From Gracilinema caldarium (GTDB taxonomy: Bacteria > Spirochaetota > Spirochaetia > Treponematales > Breznakiellaceae): a stretch of 64,000 nucleotides of DNA. Made by a program: the position numbers and the translations under genes. This document shows, in pieces, positions 25,722 through 35,542 of this stretch (the stretch's first letter is position 1; each line of letters begins with the position of its first letter). The DNA is taken from NCBI RefSeq assembly GCF_029265695.1, contig NZ_JAJUHW010000002.1:1-64000 (forward strand), in the 5' to 3' direction. A model generated the notes under the pieces. It was not told where the DNA came from, ran no database searches, and saw nothing but the letters and a program-made list of their open reading frames with translations.

Positions 25722-26816
25722 ATGAACGGAAAAACGATTCAAACCGGGTTTTTCTTTTTGATATTTTTATTGCTTTTCCTGGCTGTGGTGCGTATTTTTA
25801 CCCCCTTTTTTACAGTATTTCTCTGGGCTGCCCTTTTGTATGTACTGGTGAGCCCCCTTTATTCTGCGGTGCTTAAAAAGCTGCCAAATTCGGGCCGTTT
25901 GGCTGCTCTTATCCGGAGCGTCATGGCAGCCCTTTTTGCCATCGTGACTGTTCTTATCATCATATCCCTCATTATATGGATAGGTGTACAGCTATATCAC
26001 CAGATGTATGGACTCTTAAAAAATCTGCGAATGTACCTGGCAAACAACCCCGATTTTTTAAGCAAAGAATTAGGACAGTTCTCACTCTTTATAAAAGACT
26101 TAACCCTGGGTCAGATTGATTTAAGTTCCCTTAATGTAAAAGCCCAGATTCAGGTTCTGCTCAGTTCCAGCAGTCAAAAGCTGCTCCAGGTTTCTACTTC
26201 TCTTGTAAAAAACGTAGGGTCTTTTTTAGCGGGGCTTGCATTTCTTGTTTTTACTTTGTTTTTCTTTTTAATCGATGGATCCTATCTCTTTAATTTATTG
26301 GTGCGGGTCATTCCGATAAAAAAAGACTACATTATGCAACTGGCTACAAAGTTTAAAGAAATAACCCAGAATCTTTTTATGGGCTATATTCTGGTTGCCC
26401 TGGTGCAGGCAACAATCGCCTTTATTCTTTTTACTCTTTTTAGGATTCAGGGAGCATTGGTGTTTTCGATAGTTCTCTTCTTCTGCACCTTTATTCCCAT
26501 TATTGGCGCCGGTACCATCTGGGGGCCCCTCGGTATTTTTAAGATTGTTACCGGAGATGTTATGGGGGGTATTGTGTTCCTTATTCTCTCAGGAGTACTT
26601 ATTTCTACGTTAGATAATCTGCTCAGGCCCTTTTTTTTAAAAGACCGGATCAATCTGCATCCGCTCATTATCTTTTTTGCGATTCTTGGAGGGGTAAGCG
26701 TTTTTGGTCTTAATGGGCTGGTATTGGGTCCCATGATTGTTATATTATTCCTCACCGTGCTGGATCTCTTTTTTGTAGAACACGGAATGAATCCAGAACG
26801 GAGCGATACAAATTAA
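25722..26816 (+). CDS. AI-2E family transporter (YdiK/PerM type)
   Basis: The 364-residue polytopic protein has about seven to eight hydrophobic segments in the layout of the AI-2E transporter family: two or three near the start, a soluble loop (about 85-150), and a C-terminal cluster containing FIPIIGAGTIWGPLGIFKI and SVFGLNGLVLGPMIVILF, the family's signature. Members export small molecules or ions, and the name does not prove autoinducer transport. The ATG at 25722 is chosen over 25707 because the sequence from there fits the family and AGGTG lies upstream. Confidence 0.8.
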   Translation: MNGKTIQTGFFFLIFLLLFLAVVRIFTPFFTVFLWAALLYVLVSPLYSAVLKKLPNSGRLAALIRSVMAALFAIVTVLIIISLIIWIGVQLYHQMYGLLKNLRMYLANNPDFLSKELGQFSLFIKDLTLGQIDLSSLNVKAQIQVLLSSSSQKLLQVSTSLVKNVGSFLAGLAFLVFTLFFFLIDGSYLFNLLVRVIPIKKDYIMQLATKFKEITQNLFMGYILVALVQATIAFILFTLFRIQGALVFSIVLFFCTFIPIIGAGTIWGPLGIFKIVTGDVMGGIVFLILSGVLISTLDNLLRPFFLKDRINLHPLIIFFAILGGVSVFGLNGLVLGPMIVILFLTVLDLFFVEHGMNPERSDTN

Positions 26817-26830
26817 AGCAGGAGACAAAA

Positions 26831-27100
26831 ATGAATGCCATAGTCACCGTGGTGGGCAGCGATAAGGTTGGCATTATTGCCCGGGTTAGCGCATTTTTTG
26901 CGGAGCGGAACATCAACATAGAAGACATAAGCCAGACGGTTCTTTCTGGTAACTTTGTCATGATGATGATGGTTGATTTATCCCACAGTTCTAAACCGCT
27001 TTCTTTAGTCAAGGAAGAGTTGGATGTCCTTGGTTCTGATATGGGTGTGTCTATCAGTGTGATGCACGAAAAAGTGTTCAGCGCTATGCACCGGATATAA
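26831..27100 (+). CDS. ACT-domain protein (UPF0237 type)
   Basis: The 89-residue protein is a single ACT domain with the family start [20 protein letters not shown] followed by [15 protein letters not shown] domains bind amino acids or related ligands. In many genomes this type of small ACT gene lies directly before the DUF711/UPF0210 gene, as here (2 bp gap), so the two products are likely partners. GCAGGAGAC precedes the ATG. Confidence 0.9.
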   Translation: MNAIVTVVGSDKVGIIARVSAFFAERNINIEDISQTVLSGNFVMMMMVDLSHSSKPLSLVKEELDVLGSDMGVSISVMHEKVFSAMHRI

Positions 27101-27102
27101 TT

Positions 27103-28464
27103 ATGCTGTTTACTCCCTATGAAATTAAAGAAACGGTGGACATGTTCCTCCGGTACAAACTTGATATTCGGGCTATTACTTTAGGTGTTTCCCTGTTTGA
27201 CTGTATTTCTGCCTCGGGGACCGAAACCCGGCGGCGTATGCGGGAAAAGATACTCCGCGTTGCAGGAAACCTGGTTAAGGTTGGTCAAGATATAGAAATT
27301 GAGTATGGCATTCCCATAATCAACAAGCGAATTTCCGTAACGCCGATTGCCCTTGTGGCAGGAGCTACCGAAGATACGGACTATACGCCCTATGCGCGGA
27401 CCCTGGATGAGGTTGCCCGGGAACTAGGCATAGACTTTGTAGGCGGTTTTTCGGCCCTGGTGCAGAAGGGTTTTGCCAAGGGAGATGATCATCTTATAGC
27501 TTCCATCCCCGAAGCCCTGGCAACGACCGAACGGGTCTGCGGTTCTGTGAATGTGGCAACCACAAAAAGCGGTATTAATATGGATGCGGTCCGCCTTATG
27601 GGTAGGGTAATTAAGGATGCAGCAGCTCGGACCGCTGCTCAGGACGGGCTTGCCTGCGCGAAATTGGTGGTTTTCTGCAATGCGCCGGAGGATAACCCCT
27701 TTATGGCCGGAGCTTTCCATGGCCCTGGTGAAGGTGAATCTTCTCTTAATGTGGGTGTATCCGGCCCCGGTGTAGTCAAGGCTGCCCTGGAAGCCCACCG
27801 GGGGTCCAGTTTTGATGAAATCGCCGATGTGATAAAAAAGACGGCTTTTAAGATTACCCGAATGGGGCAGCTTGTGGGTATGGAAGCGGCCAAACGGCTC
27901 AATGTTCCCTTTGGCATCCTTGATCTGTCTTTGGCACCGACCCCTGAAGTGGGTGATTCGGTTGCCCGTATCCTTGAAGAGTTAGGCCTTGAGTCTGCGG
28001 GTACCCACGGGACGACCGCCGCCCTGGCCCTTTTGACCGATATGGTGAAAAAGGGCGGAGTCATGGCATCTACCCATGTGGGGGGTCTTTCCGGGGCCTT
28101 TATTCCCGTATCCGAAGACGAAGGCATGGTTGCCGCAGTCCGCTCAGGTTCCCTGTCTCTGGACAAGCTCGAAGCTATGACCACCGTATGTTCTGTCGGG
28201 CTTGATATGATTGCAATTCCTGGCGATACCAGTGCGGCAACCATTTCTGCCATCATCGCCGATGAAATGGCTATTGGTATGGTTAACAGTAAAACTACTG
28301 CGGTCCGTCTTATTCCCGTGCCGGGTAAAAAGGCAGGCGATTGGGCTGAGTTTGGAGGCCTCTTAGGGGGCGCTCCCATCATGCCGGTCCACAATTTTGG
28401 AAGCGATGCCTTTATAGCCCGTGGCGGCCGTATTCCTGCGCCGATCCACAGCTTTAGGAACTAA
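27103..28464 (+). CDS. UPF0210/DUF711 family protein
   Basis: The 453-residue protein matches the UPF0210 (PFL) family over its length: EIKETVDMF near the start, [40 protein letters not shown], and MAAKRL-like and [14 protein letters not shown] segments. The family is related to glycyl-radical-fold proteins but lacks an established reaction. The linked ACT gene suggests control by an amino acid or similar ligand. It lies in an operon with the ACT gene before it and an MFS gene 5 bp after it. Confidence 0.9.
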   Translation: MLFTPYEIKETVDMFLRYKLDIRAITLGVSLFDCISASGTETRRRMREKILRVAGNLVKVGQDIEIEYGIPIINKRISVTPIALVAGATEDTDYTPYARTLDEVARELGIDFVGGFSALVQKGFAKGDDHLIASIPEALATTERVCGSVNVATTKSGINMDAVRLMGRVIKDAAARTAAQDGLACAKLVVFCNAPEDNPFMAGAFHGPGEGESSLNVGVSGPGVVKAALEAHRGSSFDEIADVIKKTAFKITRMGQLVGMEAAKRLNVPFGILDLSLAPTPEVGDSVARILEELGLESAGTHGTTAALALLTDMVKKGGVMASTHVGGLSGAFIPVSEDEGMVAAVRSGSLSLDKLEAMTTVCSVGLDMIAIPGDTSAATISAIIADEMAIGMVNSKTTAVRLIPVPGKKAGDWAEFGGLLGGAPIMPVHNFGSDAFIARGGRIPAPIHSFRN

Positions 28465-28469
28465 GTTGT

Positions 28470-29684
28470 ATGGAATATCTTGTCGGGTCTCCTTTCCGCA
28501 GGCGAGACGAGGGGCTCTATTTTCTTGCGGTTATGGCCGGCGGTCTTGCTGTCGCCATGGTCGATTCTTCTTTTAACAATTTCCTCGCCGCCACCTGGGA
28601 TATTTCGGGTCTTGCACGGAGCAGTCTGGAACTGCCCCGGGAACTGCCGGGCTTTCTTAATGCCTTTGTGGCGGCCCTCTTGGCTTTCCTACCGGGGCGG
28701 CGTATTGGCGCTTTTTCGTTTCTGCTTCAGGCCCTGGGTATTTATCTTCTTGCCAGCTTCTCTGCAACCTTTGGACACATGACCTTTTGGCTTTTTACAT
28801 ACAGCTTGGGCTTACACCTCTTTCTGCCCCTCCAGCAGTCCATCGCATTGGAACTTGCTTCGAGCGGTGCCGAAGGGGCCCTTCTGGGCAAAGCCAATGC
28901 ACTGCGAAACCTTGCCCAGATAGCGGGCGGTGCCTTTGTCTTTATAGCTTTTGGTTTTTTCAAACTTTCTTTTGCCGCAAACTTTTTACTTGCAGCACTA
29001 GTCTTTGCTGCAGGGGCTTTGGCCCTTTTTGGTATGAGCCGTCCGGTTCGGGATAAAAATGCGGAAGCCCTGGTTTTTAAGCGGCGGTATGGTCTTTTTT
29101 ACATCCTTTCAATCCTGTACGGGACAAGAAAACAACTGTTTATTACCTTTGCTCCCTGGGTTATTGTTTCGGTGTACCACAAGCCCACATCTATTATGGC
29201 GGCCCTTTATTTTGCAGGGGGAATTGCGGGGGTCCTGTTTCAGCCTTTCATCGGCAGGGCTGTGGACAAACGTGGAGAAAGGTTCATGCTGGGCCTGGAG
29301 GCGCTCCTCCTTATACCGGTTTGTTTTTTCTATGGTTTTGCAAAAATCATTTTTCCTGAAGCAATTGCCTTTATTATTGTTTGTCTCTGTTATGTGGCCG
29401 ATTCGCTGCTCCTTTCCTTTAGTGTTGCCCGTTCGGTGTGGATGAAAAAAATAGCGGAGAAACCGGGCGATATTGCCCCAACCCTGGCCATGGGCGTTTC
29501 CATCGATCACATATTTTCTATAGCGGTCGCCCTGCTCGCGGGTCTTCTCTGGGATAAGTTTGGCTACCAATGGGTATTTCTTGCCGGTGCGGGAATTGCG
29601 GTCATCAATTTTATTGCCACCCGGTTTGTCCGGGTGCCGGATACTTCTGCGGTTGATCCATTAACCGCAGAAAAGACAACATAA
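28470..29684 (+). CDS. Major facilitator superfamily transporter
   Basis: The 404-residue protein has about twelve hydrophobic segments and a central loop (about residues 190-205) that divides it into two halves, as in MFS carriers. A typical loop motif appears in FQPFIGRAVDKRGERFMLG (G-x-x-x-D-R/K type). The substrate cannot be read; placement after the DUF711 gene hints at a linked small metabolite. It is the last gene of the plus-strand run and convergent with nth. Confidence 0.85.
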   Translation: MEYLVGSPFRRRDEGLYFLAVMAGGLAVAMVDSSFNNFLAATWDISGLARSSLELPRELPGFLNAFVAALLAFLPGRRIGAFSFLLQALGIYLLASFSATFGHMTFWLFTYSLGLHLFLPLQQSIALELASSGAEGALLGKANALRNLAQIAGGAFVFIAFGFFKLSFAANFLLAALVFAAGALALFGMSRPVRDKNAEALVFKRRYGLFYILSILYGTRKQLFITFAPWVIVSVYHKPTSIMAALYFAGGIAGVLFQPFIGRAVDKRGERFMLGLEALLLIPVCFFYGFAKIIFPEAIAFIIVCLCYVADSLLLSFSVARSVWMKKIAEKPGDIAPTLAMGVSIDHIFSIAVALLAGLLWDKFGYQWVFLAGAGIAVINFIATRFVRVPDTSAVDPLTAEKTT

Positions 29685-29729
29685 GTAACGAGGCTTTTTC
29701 CTGATCGTGCCAATCGTATATGGGGCTCA

Positions 29730-30359
29730 TTACAAACCCTGTTTGGGGCACTCCTTCTGCAAAGGACAGACTGCACAGGCTGGTTTCCGGGCGGTGCACA
29801 CCTGTCTTCCGTGGCGATTCAGGCTATGGCCTATGGAAATCCATTGGTTTTCCCGGTAGAGCAGGGCCAGAGTCCTTTCTGTTTTATCCGGGTCCCGGCT
29901 TGTCGTAAGACCCAGCCGCAGGCTGATACGGCTTACATGGGTGTCCACGATGATAGCCGGTTTCTGATAACAGGCAGAGAGGATGACGCTGGCGGTTTTT
30001 CTGCCAACCCCGCGGAGGGCGGTGAGGGCCTCCATTGAGTCGGGTACTTGCCCGTGGTGCTTAATGCTTATGGTCTGGGACAATTCTTTGAGAGCCAGGG
30101 CTTTCGCCCGATAAAATCCGGTAGAGTATATAATTGCTTCCAATTCTTCTATTTCGGCACCCGCCATTGATTCGGGAGTCGGAAAGCGGGCAAATAGGGT
30201 GGGGCTTACCAGGTTCACCCGTTCATCCGTACATTGGGCTGAAAGGACCGTGGCAACAAGAAGCTGGAAGGGGGTGCTATAGTCCAGAGCCGGAGCAGGG
30301 TTCGGGTACAGGGGTGACAAGGTTGTGTAAATGTGCTGAGCCCAGGCCTCTTTATTCAT
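29730..30359 (-). CDS. nth: Endonuclease III
   Basis: This base-excision repair enzyme removes oxidised pyrimidines and cuts the abasic site. The 209-residue protein has the helix-hairpin-helix and catalytic Lys region (LRGVGRKTASVIL), the catalytic Asp region (IIVDTHVSRISLRLG), and a C-terminal 4Fe-4S cluster motif C-x6-C-x2-C-x5-C. All active-site parts are present. It stands alone, convergent with the MFS gene and divergent from ileS. Confidence 0.95.
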   Translation of the reverse strand: MNKEAWAQHIYTTLSPLYPNPAPALDYSTPFQLLVATVLSAQCTDERVNLVSPTLFARFPTPESMAGAEIEELEAIIYSTGFYRAKALALKELSQTISIKHHGQVPDSMEALTALRGVGRKTASVILSACYQKPAIIVDTHVSRISLRLGLTTSRDPDKTERTLALLYRENQWISIGHSLNRHGRQVCTARKPACAVCPLQKECPKQGL

Positions 30360-30408
30360 GGGAACATTGTATTGTGTCTTGTACGGCTAGGCAAGAAATA
30401 ATCCTGCT

Positions 30409-30438
30409 CTGGCATATTATCTACAATTTTGGTATACT
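30409..30438 (+). promoter_or_regulatory. Predicted promoter upstream of ileS
   Basis: CTGGCA (30409-30414) and TATACT (30433-30438), 18 bp apart, lie about 120 bp ahead of the ileS start. The leader that would follow contains the palindromic repeat at 30448. No T-box features (specifier loop with a T-box sequence) are seen. Confidence 0.4.
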
Positions 30439-30447
30439 GGGGGCCAA

Positions 30448-30477
30448 TTTCAAAACCCTCTCAGTTTTGAAATAGCT
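30448..30477. repeat. Copy 2 of a 30-nt palindromic element
   Basis: TTTCAAAAC and GTTTTGAAA form a perfect 9-bp stem with a 7-base loop, followed by TAGCT. It is the same length as copy 1 at 16051-16080 and shares the stem and right flank, with the loop changed. It would lie in the ileS leader RNA. Confidence 0.55.
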
Positions 30478-30559
30478 TTCTGTATCATACTTGTAGTTAA
30501 AAGATATATAGTGTATTTTGTATATATTGCTATATTGCAGCTTCAGAGGGAGGAGCAAA

Positions 30560-33500
30560 GTGTATAAAAGCGTAGATCCCAAAGTAGATTTTCCAAAAAT
30601 GGAAGAGGAAATCCTTGCATTCTGGGAAAAATATGACATTTTCAAAAAATCAATTTCCCAGCGGGAAGGAAAGGATGAATTTGTCTTTTACGACGGTCCT
30701 CCCTTCGCCACGGGCCTTCCGCATTTCGGTCACTTTGTGCCCGGTACTATAAAAGACATTATTCCCCGTTACCAGACGATGAAGGGTAAAAAGGTAGAGC
30801 GCCGCTTCGGCTGGGACTGCCACGGATTACCCGTAGAAAACCTGATCGAAAAAGAACTGGGCCTCAATTCCAAGACCGACATTGAAAAATTCGGGGTCGC
30901 CAATTTTAACGAGGCTTGCCGGTCCTCGGTGCTGCGTTATGTTTCCGAATGGCGCCGCATCGTAACCCGTCTGGGCCGCTGGGTAGACTTTGATAATGAC
31001 TATAAAACAATGGATCCCGATTATATGGAATCCATTTGGTGGGTTATGAAGACCCTCTGGGAAAAGGGTCTCCTTTATGAAGGCTACTATATTCTCCCTT
31101 ATTGCCCCCGCTGTTCCACCGTACTCTCCAACCATGAACTCAATCTGGGGGGCTACAAGGATGTCCATGACCCGGCCATTACGGTCAAATTTAAAGTAAA
31201 TGGCGTCATTCCCGGTTCTGCCGCAGCCCAGGCAAAGCTAGCAGGCCTTGCCGATGGTAATACCTATCTTTTAGCCTGGACCACCACTCCGTGGACCTTG
31301 CCATCCAACCTTGCTTTGGCGGTGGGTCCCGAAATCGACTATGTGCTCGTGCAGGATGGAGCAGAACGGTATATCCTTGCGGAGGCCCGGCTTTCCGCCT
31401 ATTACAAAAAGGCCGAAGACTACCAGATCCTCTGGAAAAAGAAAGGGGATGAGCTTGTCGGTATTGGCTATGAGCCCCTTTTTCCCTATTTTAAGGACGC
31501 CAAAGAACAGAATGCCTTCCGAACCTACAGCGGAGACTATGTGTCCACCGAAGACGGTACAGGTATAGTCCATATTGCCCCCGGTTTCGGCGAAGACGAC
31601 CAGCGGATCCTCAAAGGTACGGGGGTTCCGACAATTTGCCCCGTGGATGCGGAATGCCGCTTTACCGATGAAGTGCCTGATTATAAGGGACTTTTTGTCA
31701 AAGACGCAGACAAGGCTATAATGGAGCGGCTAAAAACGGAGGGAAAACTTGTTAAACGGGACCAGATCCTCCATGCCTATCCCCACTGCTGGCGCTGTTC
31801 GAGCCCCCTCATCTACCGGGCGGTAAGTTCCTGGTTTGTAAATGTGACAAAAATAAAGCAGGATATGCTGGATGCAAACCAGGAAATTCACTGGGTGCCG
31901 GATCACATCCGGGATGGACGCTTCGGAAAGTGGCTCGAAGGGGCCCGTGACTGGGCTATCAGCCGGAACCGGTACTGGGGAAATCCGCTGCCAATCTGGA
32001 AATGCCCGGACTGCGGCAAGACGATCTGTGTGGGCAGCCGCAAGGAACTGCAGGACCTTTCCGGCGTGGAAGTAACGGACCTGCACAAGCACTTTGTGGA
32101 TGAAATTACCATTCCCTGTTCCTGCGGCGGAACCATGAAGCGGATCCCTGAGGTGTTGGACTGCTGGTTTGAATCCGGCGCTATGCCCTATGCCCAGAAC
32201 CACTATCCCTTTGAAAACAAGGAATTTTTCGAATCCCATTTCCCCGCGGACTTTATCAGCGAAGGGCTCGATCAGACCCGGGGCTGGTTCTATACCCTTA
32301 CCATTCTGGGAGCGGCTCTCTTTAAGCGGCCCGCCTTTAAAAATTGTGTCGTCAATGGTCTAGTGCTTGCAGAAGACGGCAAAAAGATGTCCAAGAGCCT
32401 CAGGAACTACACGGATCCCATGGATGTCATCAATACCTTCGGTGCCGATGCCCTTAGGCTTTTCCTCATGCATTCTGCAGTCGTTAAGGCCGATGACCTT
32501 CGGTACAGTGACGAAGGGGTTAAGGATGTGCTCAAGAGCATCATCATTCCCCTGTGGAACTCCTACAGCTTTTTTGTGACCTACGCCAATATCGACCACA
32601 TGAAGCCCACAAAAGCACCGGATAATCCATCCAATCCACTGGACAAATGGATACTTTCGGTGGCTGAATCGATGGTAGAACGGGTTACCGCCGCCCTTGA
32701 CGGCTATGACATGAACCGGGCAATTGATCCGATTGTTGAGTTCATCGATCTCCTTAATAACTGGTATATCCGCCGATCCCGGCGCCGCTTCTGGCGGAGC
32801 GAGAACGACAGTGACAAGGCAGAAGCCTACAGTACCCTGTACAGCGTGCTTAAAAAACTGAGCCTTGTTGCAGCCCCCATTATGCCCTATACCACCGAGG
32901 CGATTTGGCAGAACCTGCGGCTGGAAACGGACCCCATTTCGGTCCATCTGGCGGATTACCCGACGGCGGAACAGCACCGGAAAGACGAAGAGCTGGAATT
33001 CAAGATGTCCGTGGTCCAGCATGCGGTATCCATGGGCCGGGCGCTCCGGTATCAGTACAACATTAAGGTTCGCCAGCCCCTGCGCTCGGTAGAGCTTGTT
33101 ACCCGGAATCCCGAAGAAAAGAAGGTTCTCCTTGAAATGGAAGAAATTATCCGGGAAGAGCTGAATGTTAAAAATGTGGTGTTCCGGGACAACGAGGAAG
33201 ACCTGGTGGAATATCAGGCTAAGGCTAATTTCCGTATTCTGGGCAAAGAACTGGGTAAGGATATGAAGGCCGCCGCCGAACGGATAGAAAGCTTAAGCCA
33301 GCAGGAAATTCAGGGACTCCTCGAAGGAGCGACCCTGAGCATCGAAGTAAACGGCAAACATGTGGACCTCACTGCGGATAAGCTCGATATACGGCGGCTT
33401 GAAAAAGCCAATGTTAAAGTGCTTAACGAGGGTACCCTTACCGTCGGCCTTGATACGGAAGTTACCGAGGAACTTGCCCAGGAAGGGGATGTACGGGATC

Positions 33501-33727
33501 TTGTGCGGGGCATTCAGAATTTACGGAAGGAAAGCGGTCTTGAAGTAACCGACCGGATTCGGCTAACCCTGTTTGGGTCTGAAAGGCTCAAAGCCGCCTA
33601 TGCTTCCTTCGTAGACTATATTGCCCAGGAAACCCTGGCCATAGATATTCAATGGAAAGAGCTTCCTTCCATGACTGCGGTAGAAGCGGGCGATGAGGAA
33701 TGGAAAGTAGCCCTGGAGAAGGCATAA
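30560..33727 (+). CDS. ileS: Isoleucyl-tRNA synthetase (type 2, eukaryote-like)
   Basis: The enzyme charges tRNA-Ile. The 1055-residue protein has HFGH (residues 55-58) in the HIGH position and KMSKS (609-613), with the editing domain between them. Its length and C-terminal sequence (lacking the bacterial-type zinc finger) fit the eukaryote-like type 2 enzymes known in spirochaetes, which in other bacteria are often insensitive to mupirocin. GTG is the start, behind a strong GAGGGAGGAG. A lipoprotein gene follows after 16 bp. Confidence 0.95.
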   Translation: MYKSVDPKVDFPKMEEEILAFWEKYDIFKKSISQREGKDEFVFYDGPPFATGLPHFGHFVPGTIKDIIPRYQTMKGKKVERRFGWDCHGLPVENLIEKELGLNSKTDIEKFGVANFNEACRSSVLRYVSEWRRIVTRLGRWVDFDNDYKTMDPDYMESIWWVMKTLWEKGLLYEGYYILPYCPRCSTVLSNHELNLGGYKDVHDPAITVKFKVNGVIPGSAAAQAKLAGLADGNTYLLAWTTTPWTLPSNLALAVGPEIDYVLVQDGAERYILAEARLSAYYKKAEDYQILWKKKGDELVGIGYEPLFPYFKDAKEQNAFRTYSGDYVSTEDGTGIVHIAPGFGEDDQRILKGTGVPTICPVDAECRFTDEVPDYKGLFVKDADKAIMERLKTEGKLVKRDQILHAYPHCWRCSSPLIYRAVSSWFVNVTKIKQDMLDANQEIHWVPDHIRDGRFGKWLEGARDWAISRNRYWGNPLPIWKCPDCGKTICVGSRKELQDLSGVEVTDLHKHFVDEITIPCSCGGTMKRIPEVLDCWFESGAMPYAQNHYPFENKEFFESHFPADFISEGLDQTRGWFYTLTILGAALFKRPAFKNCVVNGLVLAEDGKKMSKSLRNYTDPMDVINTFGADALRLFLMHSAVVKADDLRYSDEGVKDVLKSIIIPLWNSYSFFVTYANIDHMKPTKAPDNPSNPLDKWILSVAESMVERVTAALDGYDMNRAIDPIVEFIDLLNNWYIRRSRRRFWRSENDSDKAEAYSTLYSVLKKLSLVAAPIMPYTTEAIWQNLRLETDPISVHLADYPTAEQHRKDEELEFKMSVVQHAVSMGRALRYQYNIKVRQPLRSVELVTRNPEEKKVLLEMEEIIREELNVKNVVFRDNEEDLVEYQAKANFRILGKELGKDMKAAAERIESLSQQEIQGLLEGATLSIEVNGKHVDLTADKLDIRRLEKANVKVLNEGTLTVGLDTEVTEELAQEGDVRDLVRGIQNLRKESGLEVTDRIRLTLFGSERLKAAYASFVDYIAQETLAIDIQWKELPSMTAVEAGDEEWKVALEKA

Positions 33728-33743
33728 GGCTAGGGTAAACTTG

Positions 33744-34733
33744 ATGAAAAAACGGTGGGGAGCGGGAAGCATATTCGGCCTATTGGTTCTCATTCTGGCA
33801 GTGCTGGGTGAGACTTCCTGTACCACCGTTCCGGCCGTTTCGCCTGAACTAAAGTCCCATCCCTTTGCTGAGCTCCCGCCAGGAGCGACTCTTTATGTCT
33901 ATGGAAATGTTCAAAAAAGTCGAAGCCTCCTTAAAGAATTATACCGTCTGGATGCGGGAGGCGTATCGGGAGGCTTGTTAAAAAAGGTTCCCCTTTCGGC
34001 ACTGGATATAACTGACCAATTCTATGGGGCTATTTATAGGGAGAACCCTGAACGGAACTGGTATGCCCTTGTCTCAGGCCGTTTCCCTGTTTTTCAGAGT
34101 AACCTGTCGTTGTTCTTTAGCCCCGAGTGGAAAAAAAAGCGCAGCGGAGGCCTTTCCTACTGGAGATCGGAAAAACAGCGTGTTTCACTTCAGATAAGCT
34201 CCCGGCAGCTCATCCTTACCGATGGTATCCCGCAAACCGCAGCCTCGCTTGGCAGCTCCCTCTATGGAACCGAAGGTGAAACAGACTCTTTGCTGCAGGA
34301 TATGGCACTTTCCCATCTTGTTATACTAATTCCGAAACCGCAGAGTCTCTTTCAATCTGCATTGGCAGGACTCGGCATTCCAGCTCAAAACCTGCAAATT
34401 CCGATGGAGGAAATTAGGGTAAAACTGTACTCGTCGGCTATTCAGGACTCTTACGAAATACAACTTAACTTACAAACCGGCAGCCCCATATATGCCCGTG
34501 CTCTGGGGGCCCTATTATCCCTTGCGTCCCGGATGCTCTCAACATGGGAAATGGGGGTTGCAGCAGAGGATCCATCCCTGGCCTTGCAGCAATTCGCCGG
34601 AATACTGCTTTCTGGCAGCCAGAAAACTGAAGGTAACAGGATCATTTTAGTGAGTAAGCCAGTATCTCAAGGAGAACTTGCTTTACTTTTACATAACTTA
34701 TTAGTATATTTTGAGCGAAATAAAACCTTTTAG
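33744..34733 (+). CDS. Predicted lipoprotein, 329 residues, function unknown
   Basis: The N-terminus MKKRWGAGSIFGLLVLILA is hydrophobic and is followed by ETSC (Cys26), a loose lipobox of the kind spirochaetes use. The rest is soluble, with a repeated-looking alpha/beta pattern and no recognised motif. It directly follows ileS. In T. pallidum, as I recall, the gene after ileS (TP0453) also encodes an outer-membrane lipoprotein, so a positional relative is possible but not shown by sequence. The ATG at 33744 is preferred to the TTG at 33741. Confidence 0.6.
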   Translation: MKKRWGAGSIFGLLVLILAVLGETSCTTVPAVSPELKSHPFAELPPGATLYVYGNVQKSRSLLKELYRLDAGGVSGGLLKKVPLSALDITDQFYGAIYRENPERNWYALVSGRFPVFQSNLSLFFSPEWKKKRSGGLSYWRSEKQRVSLQISSRQLILTDGIPQTAASLGSSLYGTEGETDSLLQDMALSHLVILIPKPQSLFQSALAGLGIPAQNLQIPMEEIRVKLYSSAIQDSYEIQLNLQTGSPIYARALGALLSLASRMLSTWEMGVAAEDPSLALQQFAGILLSGSQKTEGNRIILVSKPVSQGELALLLHNLLVYFERNKTF

Positions 34734-34756
34734 ATAAAGACGGAGAGGAATTCACC

Positions 34757-35020
34757 ATGCCTACCTATGAATATGAATGCAAGACCTGCGGTCACACCTT
34801 TGAGGTATTTCAGAACATGAGCGATCCCGCAGTAAAATCCTGTCCTGAATGCGGCAAAGATGTGCGTCGTCTTATAAACGGGGGAACGGGCATCATTTTC
34901 AAGGGCTCCGGATTTTATGTAACCGATAAGGGAAGCTCTAAGTCATCTTCCGGCTCTTCCTCTTGTTCCACCTGCAGCAGTTCCGATTCTGGAACCTGCG
35001 CTTCTAAGACCGCCGTTTAA
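34757..35020 (+). CDS. FmdB-type zinc-ribbon protein
   Basis: The 87-residue protein starts MPTYEYECKTCGHTFEVFQ and has a second CxxC (CPECGKDVRRL), the complete signature of the FmdB/CxxC_CxxC_SSSS regulatory family. A Ser- and Cys-rich tail follows, also typical of this family. It probably binds zinc; the partner or regulated genes are unknown. GGAGAGG precedes the ATG. It lies 6 bp before the gene at 35027. Confidence 0.88.
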   Translation: MPTYEYECKTCGHTFEVFQNMSDPAVKSCPECGKDVRRLINGGTGIIFKGSGFYVTDKGSSKSSSGSSSCSTCSSSDSGTCASKTAV

Positions 35021-35026
35021 CCTGCA

Positions 35027-35542
35027 ATGCAACTGCCGCTCCGGTTTTCGTTGCGGTACCATCCGCTTTTTCTAGAACTTGGGCGGCATCTTCGCCAGGC
35101 TTCCTGGGGGTCCTTGCAAGGAGCGTCACTGCAGGCTAGTCTGAATAACAAACATGATAAGGCAGAATTAGTCGCCTTTGTTTGTTATCTTTTAGGATTA
35201 CCAAGCCATACCCATGTGATTTCCCAGGCTTCGCTCACCCAGCTTGTGTTTATCTACCCTGCCTACGCATTACAGCTGCAAATGATAGTGGCTGAGGAAC
35301 TCCATGAGACGTCAACCTTTTGGGGCAGCCTTTCTTTTAATAACTCAAATATGGTTGAAATTCGTTTTGGCCATGAGTGTTGGATCGCTGTTTCACGCCG
35401 GGAAGATGAATACTATCATGTCCCTTTGCCTGAAGGCAGCGCCGAAGAATATCGAAGGCTCGATGAAACCCAGGGCTTCCGTGTTTTGCCACTGGAGCTT
35501 GAAAAACAGGTAGATGCTTATATACAATCCCTTTCGTTATGA
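35027..35542 (+). CDS. Conserved hypothetical protein, 171 residues
   Basis: No family is recognised. The protein begins MQLPLRFSLRYHPLFLELGR, is soluble, and has a mixed alpha/beta pattern with several aromatic residues; Cys54 and Cys122 do not form a metal motif. It sits between two zinc-ribbon genes: 6 bp after the FmdB-type gene and overlapping the next gene by 4 bp (ATGA). The overlap argues that it is really translated. Confidence 0.6.
   Translation: MQLPLRFSLRYHPLFLELGRHLRQASWGSLQGASLQASLNNKHDKAELVAFVCYLLGLPSHTHVISQASLTQLVFIYPAYALQLQMIVAEELHETSTFWGSLSFNNSNMVEIRFGHECWIAVSRREDEYYHVPLPEGSAEEYRRLDETQGFRVLPLELEKQVDAYIQSLSL

Noticed and set aside
27639-28394. Long reverse-strand frame inside the DUF711 gene
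   Set aside because: It lies wholly antisense to a well-supported gene, is rich in Pro/Arg/Thr as shadow frames are, and has no recognisable domain.
30439-30559. T-box riboswitch in the ileS leader
   Set aside because: No T-box sequence, specifier loop or antiterminator can be found; the visible hairpin is the dispersed palindrome.
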